61,397 nt of DNA, taken from assembly GCA_905195085.1 (NCBI GenBank), contig CAJJUK010000003.1, forward strand, positions 1 to 61,397, written 5' to 3'. Position 1 is the stretch's first letter; each line of letters begins with the position of its first letter. Under the pieces are notes generated by a model, which saw nothing but the letters and a program-made list of their open reading frames with translations, was not told the origin of the DNA and did no database searches. Position numbers and translations under genes: made by a program. Positions 30,232 through 41,500 of the stretch are shown piece after piece. The stretch is from an uncultured Christensenella sp. Its GTDB lineage: Bacteria > Bacillota > Clostridia > Christensenellales > UBA1242.

Positions 30232-31317
30232 ATGAGTAAGAAAATGCATCAAATTCAAGAAGAAGAAATTGAAAAAGCAATAATTTTTTGTCCAATTGAA
30301 AACGACAAAGAAAAAGAATATCAATTTGCTGAAATAAGCAGATTGTGTTTTTCTGCGGGAATGGAAGTTGTCAAGATTTTCAGTCAGAAAATTGACGCTT
30401 TCAACAGAAGAACAATCATGGGGAGTGGCAAACTTGAAGAAATTAAAGAATTTTTAAGACAGAATCCTTGTGATTGTTTGGTCGTAGATTTTCAGTTGAC
30501 GGGTTCGCAACTTAGAAACATTTCTGACGAACTCGGAATCAAAGTTTTGGACAGAATTTTGCTCATTATAGACATCTTTGCCTTGAATGCTAAGTCAAGT
30601 GAAGGAAAAATTGAAGTCAAACTTGCACAAAACAAATACCTTTTGACAAGACTTTCTTCCTTGCAGGGAAGTCAGGGCAGATTTGGCGGAAAGGGTGCTG
30701 GTATGCGTGGACCTGGGGAAACCAAACTTGAACTTGACAGAAGAAAACTTGAAAAAGAAATTGTGACCTTGGAAAACGAAATTGAGAAGATTAAAAACAG
30801 TAGAAAACAGAACAAAATTTTGAGAGAGAAGAATGGTATCAAAAGTGTTGTTTTGGGTGGTTACACAAATGCTGGAAAAAGTTCTATTTTCAATTTGTTG
30901 ACAAAAGAAAACATTTATGCTGATGACAAATTGTTTGCAACACTGGATACAACAAGTCGAAGACTGTTTCTTGATGATGGCAAGTTTTGTTTGCTGACTG
31001 ACACTGTTGGATTCATAAGCAAATTGCCACATGAACTTGTTGAAAGTTTTTCTGCAACTTTGGAAGAAGTCAAAAATGCTGATTTGATTTTGCACGTTGT
31101 TGATGTCGCAGATGAGTTTTATAAGAAGAACATTGAAATTACAAACAAAATTTTGGACGATATTGGAGCAACCGACAACAGAGTGGTTATTTTGAACAAA
31201 AGTGATTTGTTGAAGAAACCAATCGAGATTGAAAAAAATCAAATTTTGTTTTCTGTCAAGAAAAAAGACAACGTTGAAAAATTGAAAAAATGTATAAAAA
31301 ATTGTTTGGGGCTTTAA
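30232..31317 (+). CDS. hflX: Ribosome-associated GTPase HflX
   Basis: HflX (361 aa) is a GTPase that binds the 50S subunit and splits stalled or stressed ribosomes. The N-terminal domain has the hallmark GSGKLEEI segment, then a Gly-rich linker (GAGMRGPGETKLE) and a coiled-coil helix at about 165-205. The G domain contains Walker A GGYTNAGKSS at about 209-218, DTVGFI (G3) and NKSD (G4). Length is slightly short for the family because the C-terminal extension is minimal. The gene is monocistronic, with a predicted leaderless transcript and a strong bidirectional terminator directly after the stop. Confidence 0.96.
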   Translation: MSKKMHQIQEEEIEKAIIFCPIENDKEKEYQFAEISRLCFSAGMEVVKIFSQKIDAFNRRTIMGSGKLEEIKEFLRQNPCDCLVVDFQLTGSQLRNISDELGIKVLDRILLIIDIFALNAKSSEGKIEVKLAQNKYLLTRLSSLQGSQGRFGGKGAGMRGPGETKLELDRRKLEKEIVTLENEIEKIKNSRKQNKILREKNGIKSVVLGGYTNAGKSSIFNLLTKENIYADDKLFATLDTTSRRLFLDDGKFCLLTDTVGFISKLPHELVESFSATLEEVKNADLILHVVDVADEFYKKNIEITNKILDDIGATDNRVVILNKSDLLKKPIEIEKNQILFSVKKKDNVEKLKKCIKNCLGL

Positions 31318-31347
31318 AAAAAACTGCAATTTATGCAGTTTTTTTAT
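31315..31347. terminator. Bidirectional terminator after hflX
   Basis: An A7-ACTGCA / TGCAGT-T7 hairpin with a 5-base loop. It serves hflX on the plus strand and the DUF1858 gene on the minus strand. Confidence 0.9.
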
Positions 31348-31361
31348 TTTATTATTTTTTG

Positions 31362-31568
31362 TTATTTGACATTTTCATTGAGTTTTTTAAGCAAAAATTC
31401 AGTGTCAACGCCATGAACGGCACTTGCTTCTTCAATTGTTTCCATCTGGCTTACTGGGCAAGATACACAATGCATGCCAAAGCCAAGGAATATTTCTGCC
31501 AAGTTTTCGTCAATTGAAAGAACTTCGCCAATTGTCATATCTTTTGTGATTGTTTTTTTCTTTTTCAT
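31362..31568 (-). CDS. DUF1858 family redox-disulfide-type protein
   Basis: A 68-residue protein with the compact DUF1858 layout: ITKDMTIGEVL near the N-terminus and a G-x-H-C-x-x-C motif (GMHCVSC) at about residues 31-37, followed by a helical IEEASAVHGVD segment. Members occur alone or fused to hybrid-cluster or ScdA-like proteins and are thought to carry a redox-active cysteine pair. The ATG at 31,568 is preferred over a longer frame reaching 31,739, whose extra sequence is low complexity and overlaps the promoter at 31,594-31,622. AGGAGATGAG lies upstream at a rather long distance. Confidence 0.85.
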   Translation of the reverse strand: MKKKKTITKDMTIGEVLSIDENLAEIFLGFGMHCVSCPVSQMETIEEASAVHGVDTEFLLKKLNENVK

Positions 31569-31593
31569 ATTTTTCTCATCTCCTAATGCAAAT

Positions 31594-31622
31594 ATTTTAT
31601 CATAGTTCTTTGCAAAAGTCAA
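31594..31622 (-). promoter_or_regulatory. Promoter of the DUF1858 gene
   Basis: On the minus strand TTGACT (31,622-31,617), a 17-base spacer and TAAAAT (31,599-31,594). Confidence 0.75.
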
Positions 31623-31719
31623 AATGTTTGTTGATGCTTTGGTTTTGAAATTATATGATTTTGAAGGTTGTTGTTGAAAATCAGAGAATATTGAGATTTT
31701 TGGGAATGTTTTTCTATTC

Positions 31720-31748
31720 TTGAAAATGCTTGCATACATAAATATAAG
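31720..31748 (+). promoter_or_regulatory. Possible promoter of the PRC-barrel gene
   Basis: TTGAAA, a 17-base spacer and TATAAG. The -10 overlaps the ribosome site AAGGAG of the next gene, so either this is chance or the gene is leaderless. A weak call. Confidence 0.3.
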
Positions 31749-31757
31749 GAGTTTGTT

Positions 31758-32423
31758 GTGGATAATATTTCTAAAATTGTTTTATCGCAAACCAGTGGAG
31801 AGATTGTGGGCTATATTTTGGATATCGCAATAGATTTTCAAGAGTTTGTGATTAAGGGTTATTATGTTGTTGACGAAGAAACGGAAAGTGAATTGTTCTT
31901 GAAAAAAGAAGATGTTGTTGCTTCGAGTGATTTTGTGATTATTATTGAAGATGTGTCTAAACTTGAATTTTCTTCAAATCGTCCAAAATCTTTGATAGGG
32001 AGATTTGTTTTTGATGATAGAGGAGTGTTTTTGGGCAAGATTGTCAGTTCGAAGTTCCACAAAAACAAGTTGGAGAAAATTTTGACTGACAAGTGCGAAA
32101 TTTTGACTCGTCATATCAAAAATGTTGGAAATGATGTTGTTATGGTTGAATTTAAGAAGAAAAGGAAAACTCAAACAAAGAAAGGGTTTCCAAAACTTCA
32201 AGGAGATGGTTTGGTGCAAATTCAATCTTCTCAAAGTTTGACTATGCCAGAGAAAGTGACATTGTCTTCAAGTTTTTATGTCGGCAAAGTTGTTGGAGAA
32301 GACATCTTTGGATACAACAACGAGAGAATAATTTCCAAGGGGGAGACTATTTCAAAGAATGTTGTTGCGAAGGCTAAAAAACATAACCGATTAAACCAAT
32401 TGTTTTTTGCAATTAAAAGATAA
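31758..32423 (+). CDS. PRC-barrel domain protein
   Basis: A 221-residue protein starting at GTG, six bases after AAGGAG. Residues about 1-60 and 75-130 resemble two PRC-barrel units; the second has the typical S-L-I-G-R-x-V-F-D-D-x-G-x-x-L-G-K-I pattern. A basic stretch (KKKRKTQTKKG, about 133-143) links to a C-terminal region with more short strands. PRC barrels occur in RimM (ribosome maturation), photosynthetic H subunits and sporulation proteins such as YlmC; this protein is none of these clearly. Cytoplasmic by appearance, with no signal or membrane segment. Function unknown. Confidence 0.7.
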   Translation: MDNISKIVLSQTSGEIVGYILDIAIDFQEFVIKGYYVVDEETESELFLKKEDVVASSDFVIIIEDVSKLEFSSNRPKSLIGRFVFDDRGVFLGKIVSSKFHKNKLEKILTDKCEILTRHIKNVGNDVVMVEFKKKRKTQTKKGFPKLQGDGLVQIQSSQSLTMPEKVTLSSSFYVGKVVGEDIFGYNNERIISKGETISKNVVAKAKKHNRLNQLFFAIKR

Positions 32424-32468
32424 AAAATAAAAAAAAGTTTAAAATTGCGAAAAATTTACGAAAAATTC

Positions 32469-32508
32469 AAAAAAATGCATTAAAAATTGATTTTTTTGCA
32501 TTTTTTTT
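32469..32508 (+). terminator. Terminator after the PRC-barrel gene
   Basis: A7-TGCA pairs with TGCA-T7 (11 bp) around a 17-base loop. Confidence 0.65.
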
Positions 32509-32843
32509 GTTAATTTTGTTGGTTTTTGCCATAGATTTAATTGTGTTTAATTGTACGATGATTGTTGTTTTTATTTTATTTTTTTAAATAAAAAACTTGT
32601 CAGCAGAAATTTTTAAAATAATTTTGGGTGTATTTTTTTGGAAATATATTTTATATATTGTCATTTTTTTATTTATTTTATTTGTATTTTTGAAGTCATT
32701 TGTAGTATCATAATAACAAGTAAAAGAAGCAGATTGATTTGGCTTATGAACTGACGATGTTTGATTGTGGATTTGGAAAACAATTTCCGCTTATACGGAA
32801 AATTTGCTTCTTGTTTAACGAAATCTAAAACAAGAGGGGAAGT
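32509..32843 (+). promoter_or_regulatory. Long AT-rich leader region before virB4-like gene with switch-like hairpins
   Basis: Bases up to about 32,700 are very AT-rich with no clear gene or confident promoter. Near the 3' end three pairings are visible. GGAAA (32,775-32,779) can pair with TTTCC (32,784-32,788), but the same TTTCCG (32,784-32,789) pairs better with CGGAAA (32,796-32,801). Distant AACAAG/AGAAGCA (32,715-32,731) can pair with TGCTTCTTGTT (32,805-32,815), and CTTGTTT (32,810-32,816) can alternatively pair with AAACAAG (32,828-32,834). Overlapping, mutually exclusive stems suggest a regulated leader; no known riboswitch class is recognised. Confidence 0.4.
32757..32828 (+). CDS. 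Possible 23-codon leader ORF upstream of the VirB4-like gene
   Basis: An ATG-to-TAA frame of 23 codons ends 15 bases before the virB4-like start and runs through the alternative hairpins. It has no convincing ribosome site, so it may be chance; its position and overlap with the stems are the only support. Confidence 0.25.
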   Translation: MFDCGFGKQFPLIRKICFLFNEI

Positions 32844-35546
32844 ATGGTTAGAGTTATTCCTAGAAAGACAAAAGTTAAATCAGAATTTGTCAGAGGTGTC
32901 ACAGGGCTTGATATTTTGTTGGGCTTGATTTTTGCTGTGATTGCCATTATTTTGTTTATGGCAAACTTTGAATTACATATCTGGATTGGTGTTGCTTGGT
33001 GCATTATCGCTGTTTCAATGTTCTTCAAATTCACTGATGACACTCGTTTTTATAACACGTTGGTCTTTTTGCTTCGCTATTCCGTTCAGAAGAAAAAATT
33101 CTCAAAGGGTGACGGCGAAAAGAAAAAATCTGACATTCATGAAATGATTGCATACGAAAGCATCTATCAAGACAGATTTATTAACTTTGGACAATATTAT
33201 GCACAAGTTATTGAAGTGCAACCAATGTTCTTCACTTTGCTTACTGAATATTATCAAGACAATGTCATTGAGAGTTTTGCAAATGCTCTTCGAAGACTTA
33301 ATGGTGATCAAACTTGTTCAATCATCAAAATCAGCAAGCCAATGATTTTGGACAGATATATCTACAACGAAAACCATAAGTATGATGTTTTGTATGATAT
33401 GCAATATGATGGACAAATTTCTCAGGCAGAAATTGACGCTCGTGCTCCTATTTTTGAAGAAAGAGTTTCTTTGTATGAATTTATGAACAGACAGTCCAAA
33501 ATTTTCAAAGACCATTTCTATTTGATTGTTTATGACAAAGATATGGAAATTTTGGAAAACACCACTTCTGGTATGATCAATGCGATGGCTTCATCTTTGA
33601 ACCCTATCACTGCAAAAAGATTGGAAGGAACTGATTTGGTTGTCTTTTTGAAGGCAAACCTTGGAAAAAACTTTGATGAAAGAGATTTGGAAGTTATTCC
33701 AATTTCAGAATACATAAACTGGGCAACTCCTGACAAGATCAAATTCAACATTGCGCGTTACTTCCTTGACGACCAATGCTATCGTTGTTACAACTTGATT
33801 GACTATCCTTTGCAGGTTGGAAACGCATGGGGTGCACAATTTTTCCTTTTGGACAGAACTAAGGTTGTTATGAAATTCTCTCCAATTCCAAAACTTGACT
33901 CAGAAAAACAAATTGACCGTGCAATCATGGAAATGGAAGCAAAACTTTATAAAGTTGGAAGAAGCTCCGCTCAAATCGAACTTCAGACTCACCTTGAAAC
34001 TTTGAGAGATTTGCTTGTTAGTTTGAAAAACAACAACCAACAACTTTTCAATGTCAACACATACATTGTTGCTGAAGATGCTGCAAAGAAAGATGTCAGA
34101 GCGATGCTTAAGCAACAGGGCTTCAAATATTCCGAACTTTTCTCAAGACAAATTGATGGATTTATTTCTTCTAATATTTCAAAAAGAGATTCTTTCAAGA
34201 GCACTATGAGAGGTATTCCAACTTCGACACTCGCAGCAACTTTCCCATTTATTTCAAATGCTTTGCAAGACCCTAATGGAATTTACATCGGGGACAACGA
34301 ATATCCAGTTTTTGTTGACTTCTTCAAGAGAGACAGAGAAAGAGTTAACTCAAACATGATGGTTATTGGAAAATCTGGTTCTGGTAAGAGTTATGCAACA
34401 AAAACATTGTTGACAAACCTTGCTGCTGACAACTGTAAGATTTTCATTCTTGACCCGGAAAACGAATATCAAGACTTGACAAGAAACCTTGGCGGTAAGT
34501 TTATCGATGTTGGTTCTTCCATTCATGGTATCATCAATCCTTTCCACGTTATTGCTTCTTTGGAGGCGTCTGAGGACGAGGAAGAAGACGAAGATGAAGA
34601 AGAATATGATGCTTTTGGAAGAAAAATTGAGAAGAAAAAAGTTGTTACAAAGAAAGTTGATGACTCTTTCTCTCAACACTTGCAGTTCTTGGAACAATTC
34701 TTCAGAGTTATTTTGGAAGGAATCAACGCTGATGCGTTTGAAGTTTTGAACTCTCTTATCATTGATATGTATAAGGAGTTTGGCATTGACTACAGAACAA
34801 ACCTTGCAAGGCTTAAACCGGAAGATTATCCAACTTTTGACGCTCTCTATGATTTGATTTTGAGAAGAATCAAAACGGCAAAGGATGAATTCTCTTTGAG
34901 AAATTTGATGACGGTTGAAACTTACATCAAAAAGTTCGCAACAGGTGGAAGAAACAGCTCTTTGTGGAATGGTCCAACATCTATTGAAACAAACGAAAAC
35001 TTCGTTACATTCAACTTCCAGTCCCTTGTTGCTGGAAACAACCCAACTGTTACAAACGCTCAAATGCTTTTGGTATTTAGATATTTGAACAACGAAATCA
35101 TTAACAACAAGGATTTCAACAAAAAGTATCGTAAGAACAGAAAGATTATTGTTGCGGTTGATGAGGCGCACATCTTCATTAACCCAAAATATCCTATCGC
35201 TTTGGACTTCATGGCTCAAATGGCTAAGCGTATCAGAAAGTACGGCGGTATGCAAATCATCATTACTCAGAACATTTCCGACTTCGTTGGAACTGAAGAA
35301 ATCAGGCGTCAATCAACTGCGGTTATTAACGCGTGTCAATATTCTCTTATCTTCTCGCTTGCTCCGGCAGATATCAACGACCTTGTTCAGTTGTATGAAA
35401 AATCTGGTGGTATCAATGAAGAAGAACAGAACTCAATCGTTACTGCGGGCGTTGGTCAAGCATTCTTGATCACAAGCCCTTCTGCAAGAACGACGGTGCA
35501 GATTATTGCACAAGATTATGTGAAACAACTGTTTGAAGGAAAATAG
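32844..35546 (+). CDS. Orphan VirB4/TraC-family ATPase with N-terminal membrane (PrgI/VirB3-like) domain
   Basis: A 900-residue protein; the ATG follows GAGGGGA. Residues about 18-62 hold two hydrophobic segments followed by a basic stretch, like PrgI/VirB3 membrane subunits, so this seems a VirB3-VirB4-type fusion. The ATPase domain has Walker A G509-KSGSGKS516 and Walker B IIVAVDEAH (D773-E774), plus a late arginine-rich RIRKYGGMQIIITQN segment typical of VirB4. An acidic run (about 577-590) with a Lys-rich stretch interrupts the domain between the Walker motifs. VirB4 ATPases power type IV secretion and conjugation, yet no VirD4, relaxase, VirB6 or other T4SS gene is nearby. The second giant lipoprotein follows by 50 bases with no terminator, so they are likely one operon. 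Confidence 0.88.
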   Translation: MVRVIPRKTKVKSEFVRGVTGLDILLGLIFAVIAIILFMANFELHIWIGVAWCIIAVSMFFKFTDDTRFYNTLVFLLRYSVQKKKFSKGDGEKKKSDIHEMIAYESIYQDRFINFGQYYAQVIEVQPMFFTLLTEYYQDNVIESFANALRRLNGDQTCSIIKISKPMILDRYIYNENHKYDVLYDMQYDGQISQAEIDARAPIFEERVSLYEFMNRQSKIFKDHFYLIVYDKDMEILENTTSGMINAMASSLNPITAKRLEGTDLVVFLKANLGKNFDERDLEVIPISEYINWATPDKIKFNIARYFLDDQCYRCYNLIDYPLQVGNAWGAQFFLLDRTKVVMKFSPIPKLDSEKQIDRAIMEMEAKLYKVGRSSAQIELQTHLETLRDLLVSLKNNNQQLFNVNTYIVAEDAAKKDVRAMLKQQGFKYSELFSRQIDGFISSNISKRDSFKSTMRGIPTSTLAATFPFISNALQDPNGIYIGDNEYPVFVDFFKRDRERVNSNMMVIGKSGSGKSYATKTLLTNLAADNCKIFILDPENEYQDLTRNLGGKFIDVGSSIHGIINPFHVIASLEASEDEEEDEDEEEYDAFGRKIEKKKVVTKKVDDSFSQHLQFLEQFFRVILEGINADAFEVLNSLIIDMYKEFGIDYRTNLARLKPEDYPTFDALYDLILRRIKTAKDEFSLRNLMTVETYIKKFATGGRNSSLWNGPTSIETNENFVTFNFQSLVAGNNPTVTNAQMLLVFRYLNNEIINNKDFNKKYRKNRKIIVAVDEAHIFINPKYPIALDFMAQMAKRIRKYGGMQIIITQNISDFVGTEEIRRQSTAVINACQYSLIFSLAPADINDLVQLYEKSGGINEEEQNSIVTAGVGQAFLITSPSARTTVQIIAQDYVKQLFEGK

Positions 35547-35596
35547 TTTATTGTTTGATATCATAAGTTGTTTACATTCAAATTAAAAGGAAGTCT

Positions 35597-38500
35597 ATGA
35601 CAAAAGTTTTTAAGAACATTTTAATAAGCATTTGTGGAATGTTTGCATTTTTGTTTGCAGGTTTCTTTTTTGTTGGCTGTTCGGTGGATTACAGCAAAAT
35701 TTCTCTTGTCTCTGACAAGCAATCAATTGAATTGGAGGTTGGTGAAAGTGTTGATTTGACCTTCACAATTGAAAACTATCAAAGTGGTTTCAGCAACAAA
35801 ATTCAGGTTAATCCTCGTGCTGATGGGCAAACTGCAGTTTTCAGTGTTTCTGATCCAGTTTACATAAGCAATAATGAAATCAAAGTGACTGTCACTGGTG
35901 TTGCTGGAGGACATGGAGAGCTTTCTGTCAGCACTTTGGAGGCAGGAAAAGAGTGTGTTGTTGACGTCTATGTTGAACAATGGTCTTCTTCTATGGAGTT
36001 TGACAACAGCGTTTTGTATGTTTCAAACAAAACAGATTTTGTTCCAAGTTCTGACTTGTTTATTTTTGACAGCAACACAACACACAAAGAGTTGACTTAT
36101 TATTATTTGCAACCTAGAAGTGACATCAATTTCAATACATACACTTTGACAGACTTGGATTTGGAAGAAGGCTTGGCAAGTTTCTTTGATGGTGTCAACT
36201 ATGCAGAGGCGACAATTCAACAATTTGACAAAGTTAGTTTGGTTAAAAATGAAACCAATTCTTTGATTTTGAGTTTGAATGGTGTCGAGAGTGAAATAGA
36301 TTTGCAGAGCGAGTTTTTGTTTATGGCAGTCTATGACCACTCTGTTGGCAATGAAGACTATGAAAACATTGTCTATGATGTTGCTTCAGTTTATGTTTTG
36401 CCAGATATAAACGCCACAATTACTGGTGGTTATATGGATATTAACACTGGGGCTGTTGATTTTCAACCGCTTGAAAGTGATGAAATTGTCATTGTTCCAA
36501 ACAACACTCACATGGTTCAATATGTCTTGAAAATCGAGATGGACAACTCCATTGCTGACTCTCCATTGAAGATGGCAAAAACCCAATCAAACAATTATGT
36601 TGACATTGATTTCTTTGATTTTGAAGCGGAAGATGATGAAGATAAAACTGTTTATTATTTGAAAATTTCCCAAAATTCTCAAACACAGGCAACAACAAAC
36701 TTGTCTTTTGACATTTTCTACGACATTGCTCAGGGAATTGATGATGAAAGTGTGAACATAAGAAAAGATTACACTGTTGACATTCAAATTGCACCAACTG
36801 GGCTGACGGTTAACGGAACTTCTGAACCGGACAGATTGATTTTGTATAACTATTATCGTTATCCAGAATTTGGTTGGAATGAACTTTTGATTGATGTCAT
36901 TTCTGGATATTCTTCATCTCCAAATTATGAAGGGGTTTACTTTACTTACGACAGCACATATCTTGATATTATTTACAACAACATGACAGTAAATTCTGGT
37001 GACGGCAGACTCTATACAGATTTGGATACACCGTTCTATATAAGAGGAAAGTTGGGAATCAATCAAATTTCAAATTTGGTTGTCACAGTTCACTTGAAAA
37101 GCAACATTTTGCAAGAAGGTGATGAACTGACAATTGATATCAATTGCAGTATCATTGCAGGTGCAACTTCTGTTTTGGTTGATGAGAATTATTCAAGCAA
37201 TTATTTCTATTTGGATTATAACGGTGGAAGCAAAAACTTTGACTTGCAAGTTTATGCAGACCATGCTTTTCAATATACAACATACACATTCTTAAGTGGT
37301 GTTGATGTGTTGGAAATTGATACAAATGATGAAAATCCATACACCGAAGTTGGTGACAAATTCTATCTCAATTTGTCTTTGACGCCAAGACTTACTGGAA
37401 TTGGTGTTTATCGTGTTTATCTTGACAATGGTATGCCAATTGATTTGACATTTAATGTCATAAGAACTCTTTCATCTGACACAACGAACATTCAACTTAC
37501 AAATGAGGGGAATGAAGCGGTTACGGAAGCATATTATAGTGTTGAAGATAACGCTGACTTTGACAATGCTTTGAACATTGAAATTTTGAATCCTTCCACA
37601 AAAACAGGGGTGACATTTGGCAATGTGGCTCAGTTTACAATTACAGCAAATGTCAACTCTGATGGAATCAAGTATGTTCCTAATGAAAGTGGTTTTGTTT
37701 CTGTTTCCAAAGTTAACAACACCTATAGAATCTCCACTCTCGACAATGGAATGACAAAAATTACATTCACTTTGACCGGTCTTGAGGTGGAAGACTTCAG
37801 AACAAAATCTAAGGAAATCAAACTTTATGTCAATGTGAGTTCTTATTCATTAGTTGACGAATTTTACATGAAAAATGGCGACAATTTTGCTTTGAACAAT
37901 GTTGTTTATTACGTGACAGGTAACGTTTCTGGAAGTTTGCAGGAAGAAGACGAAACAGCAACTTTGACACCTGTTGCAAATTACGCAAATTCAATGAATT
38001 TCTATCAATATTTCTTCGATGAAAAAGCGTTTGTTGACATTTTTGACGATGCTGTTGAGAGTAATGGTGACTACATTTACACCATCAATAATGACCAAAT
38101 CTACACAGAAATGGTTTATGAAAAATATAACAGAAAATTCATCTATTTCTATGCTCAGGTTGTTTATTCAAGCGATGGTAACAACACCTACACAACTGCA
38201 TCAACAGTGACGGAAGCTAAGGTTACCAAAACTTATGTTCTTGATGGACAAACGAAATCTGAAACAAAGACCATCATGCTTGTTTTGACAAACGGTTTGA
38301 TGTTCTTATCAAGTGATTTTGAATATGTTGACAGAAACGAGATTGGAGATGTTGTTGCAACTTATACTGTTGAATTCTCAAACATCTATTCAATTGACAC
38401 TTATGGAACTTTCGACATGGATTCCTTTACATATAGAAACAATATGCAGGCGGTTTACAATCTTTCTTTAAGTGCAAATCTTAGACAGAGAAATTCAACA

Positions 38501-41500
38501 AAGAAATATGATTGTCAGATTGAGACAAGACTTTATCAATCTGTTGAAAGCATTTCTTTGGCAACAAGTTTGACTGAATTAAACTTCTCAAACAATACAT
38601 TGAATTACAGCATTGGGGTTTACACATATCCAACAACTTCAACCAATAAAAATGTTAGAGTGGAATTTGTGAGAACAAATGGAAACCCTTATGTTAACAT
38701 GGTTACTTGGAACATTGACACTTCTGAAAGTGCAAGCGGGGTTTATACGGTTAATCTTTCTTGTGAAGATTTCTTCAACGAAAACAAAGACAATATTGTG
38801 AACATTGAGGACTATTTGACTGGAAGAATTTATATCTATCCTGCTGAATGGGGAGATTCTTACACATCAATTGCAGCCAATTTGCAACCAATTGTCATCG
38901 ATGTGCAATATAGAAATGGTTCAAGAGCAAATCCTTATTTGCTTGAAACTGCAGAAGATGTGGTTGGAATCAATGCAAATGAAACAACTTTGAAAAGTCA
39001 CTACGAAATTTCCACTGTTATTGATATGTCAACTGTTAGAAATTTTACACCTATTGGAATTTTGAATGTTGATGGTCAAAACGTTCTTTATGGATTTAGT
39101 GGTTCAATTATTGGTTCAAACTCCCAGGCGGCGATAACAAATATTGTTGTCTCGGAAAATAACTTCTCTGCAACTGTCAGAAAAGAAACCATCAGTGGAA
39201 GTGTGGATATTCTCTACACAGGACTTATTGCTCAATTGAATGCACCTTATAGGGTTGATGCTGATGATCCAAATTCAGATTTGGTTACGCCAACAATAGA
39301 AAATGTTTCTTTCTCTGGTGAATTTGATTTGAATGTTTCTTCAAGGGCTTATGTTGGACTTTTGTCCGCTGTAAATAAAGGTGAGATGATAAATGTTGGT
39401 GTGAGAATTGGCGAGTCCTCAATCAACATGGTGCAAAGTCAAAGAGTGTTGTATTTTGGTGCTGTTGCCGGAGTGAATTATGGAAGCATAATTCAAGACT
39501 TTACAAAATATGACGGCACGGGATATAACTATAAAGTCTATAGCGATAAAGTGATTTATACAGATGAAAATGGAAACAACTACATCATTGATGATGCCGA
39601 TAACAAAATTTTTGTTGACAAAGATAAGTATGCCATTGACGAGAATGGAAACAGAATCAAATATGATGATGAGGGAAATGTTCTTTTAAGTAGCAGAGAT
39701 TACACTGGACAAAACAGCAAAAACTTGGCTTATTATGAAGGATTTGTCAATATTGCGACTGCCTCAACAAATGTCTATGCCGGTGGTATCGCAGGTGCTT
39801 CTTCTGGGGTTATTAAAAAGATTTCTTCTTCAAGTTTGAAACTTTATGGCTATGCTGCTTATTCGGCATACACAATGATTTCTGTCACTGGAACAAAGAA
39901 TTATAATGACTATGACAAGGTTTATGTTGGTGGTGCTGTCGGTGTTGCGACTTACAACACAGGAACAACGAGTTTGAATGAAATTTTGCTTGATACCGAT
40001 ATGCCTATGACTGGAAATACCATATCCAATTTGCTTGTTGGTGGAGAGATTGACACATCTGAAACCGTGAATTATATTGATGCTGTTGGTGGAATTGTTG
40101 GTTACGCTGACACATTGAAGGTTGCAACAATTGATGTATTGAACAACACTTCAAGAGTCTTCCTCAGAGCAAATGAATATGTTGGTGGAATTGCTGGTTA
40201 TGACACTTATGCTGTTGATTACAGCGTTTACACAAATTTTGGCACAGGAAATGTTATTGAAGCGGTTGATGATGGAAGAAACAACTTCTATGCATCATCA
40301 ATAATCAAATTCAAGAGATTGGACAATTTGCCAGATGATACAGAACTTTCAAAAACCACTTTCTATGCTGTTGGAAACTCAACAAGAAACTCAAGAAGTT
40401 ATGCAACCTATTCGTTTAAGGCATATTCATATTTGAAGAGAGATTTTACAGAAGTTGAAAGCACTGATGTTGTTGTGGACAATTCTGTTTCTGTTGCAAA
40501 TTATTATGGCGATTACATCATTCTCAATGTTGCTTCAGACGGAATTCATATCACTCAATCATACAGGTTTGAATTCAAAGAAGTTGACTTGGCTTTGGAC
40601 GAGAGTGAATACGCTATGACACCAAGTGGTGGTGCAACTGCTGATGTTGGCGTTTACTTTATGTATTACTTCTCAGTTCAAGGAAAACTTAACGAAGAAG
40701 GCAATGCAAGTGCCCAAGATGAAATTGAAGATTTGAACTTTATCAATCCAAATTCAAACTTTTATCCTTTCTCATTGGGAAGTCAAGATGTCAACATCAC
40801 ATCTTCAAATTCAAACATATTATCAGTTGATGTCAATGGAAATTTGACTGTTAAAGGAACGGGACTTGCGACAATCACTTTGACAAGCATTTTGAATGTT
40901 GTTCAATCAAGAGTAATCTACATTTACATTGTCAACTATTTTGATAAAGATGTTTCTTCTTCAATCTTCTATACCAGTGGAAATATCAACGGTGTTAACA
41001 TCACTGATGGAAGCAATTTGAACATTTATGGAAATTCAAATACCAATGTTCATGTCGTTCCAACATACAATTTGAATGACGGTGTGACATATAATGGTGA
41101 CAAATTTACAATCACTACTGGCGGAGTGTTGACATACAAAAATGTAAGTTATAACCTTTCTAAAAACACTCAAATTGAAGTGCCTTCTGCACAAAAAACA
41201 GAATATGTGAAAACTTCTGACACAGCGATTGTTGATGGAAAAGAATATTTCACATATGATGCAGAAACAAATTCTTATGTGCTCGTAACAAATCCTGATG
41301 TCAGTGACATTGATTCTTATTACGAACAACCATATTTCTCTTCAGTGCAAATCAACAAACAAACAATTGTTTTCTTCAAGGATAAATCAAAAACTGCAAA
41401 TGAGGGAGATGTTGACACTTACAGTTTGACGCCAATGCTCAAGGTTGTCATTCAAATTGGAACAGAAAAGTATGAATTCTATTATGCACTTGACAAATCT

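Noticed and set aside
32844..35546. Integrated conjugative element
   Set aside because: The VirB4-like gene is alone: no relaxase, coupling protein, integrase or att repeats are seen nearby.
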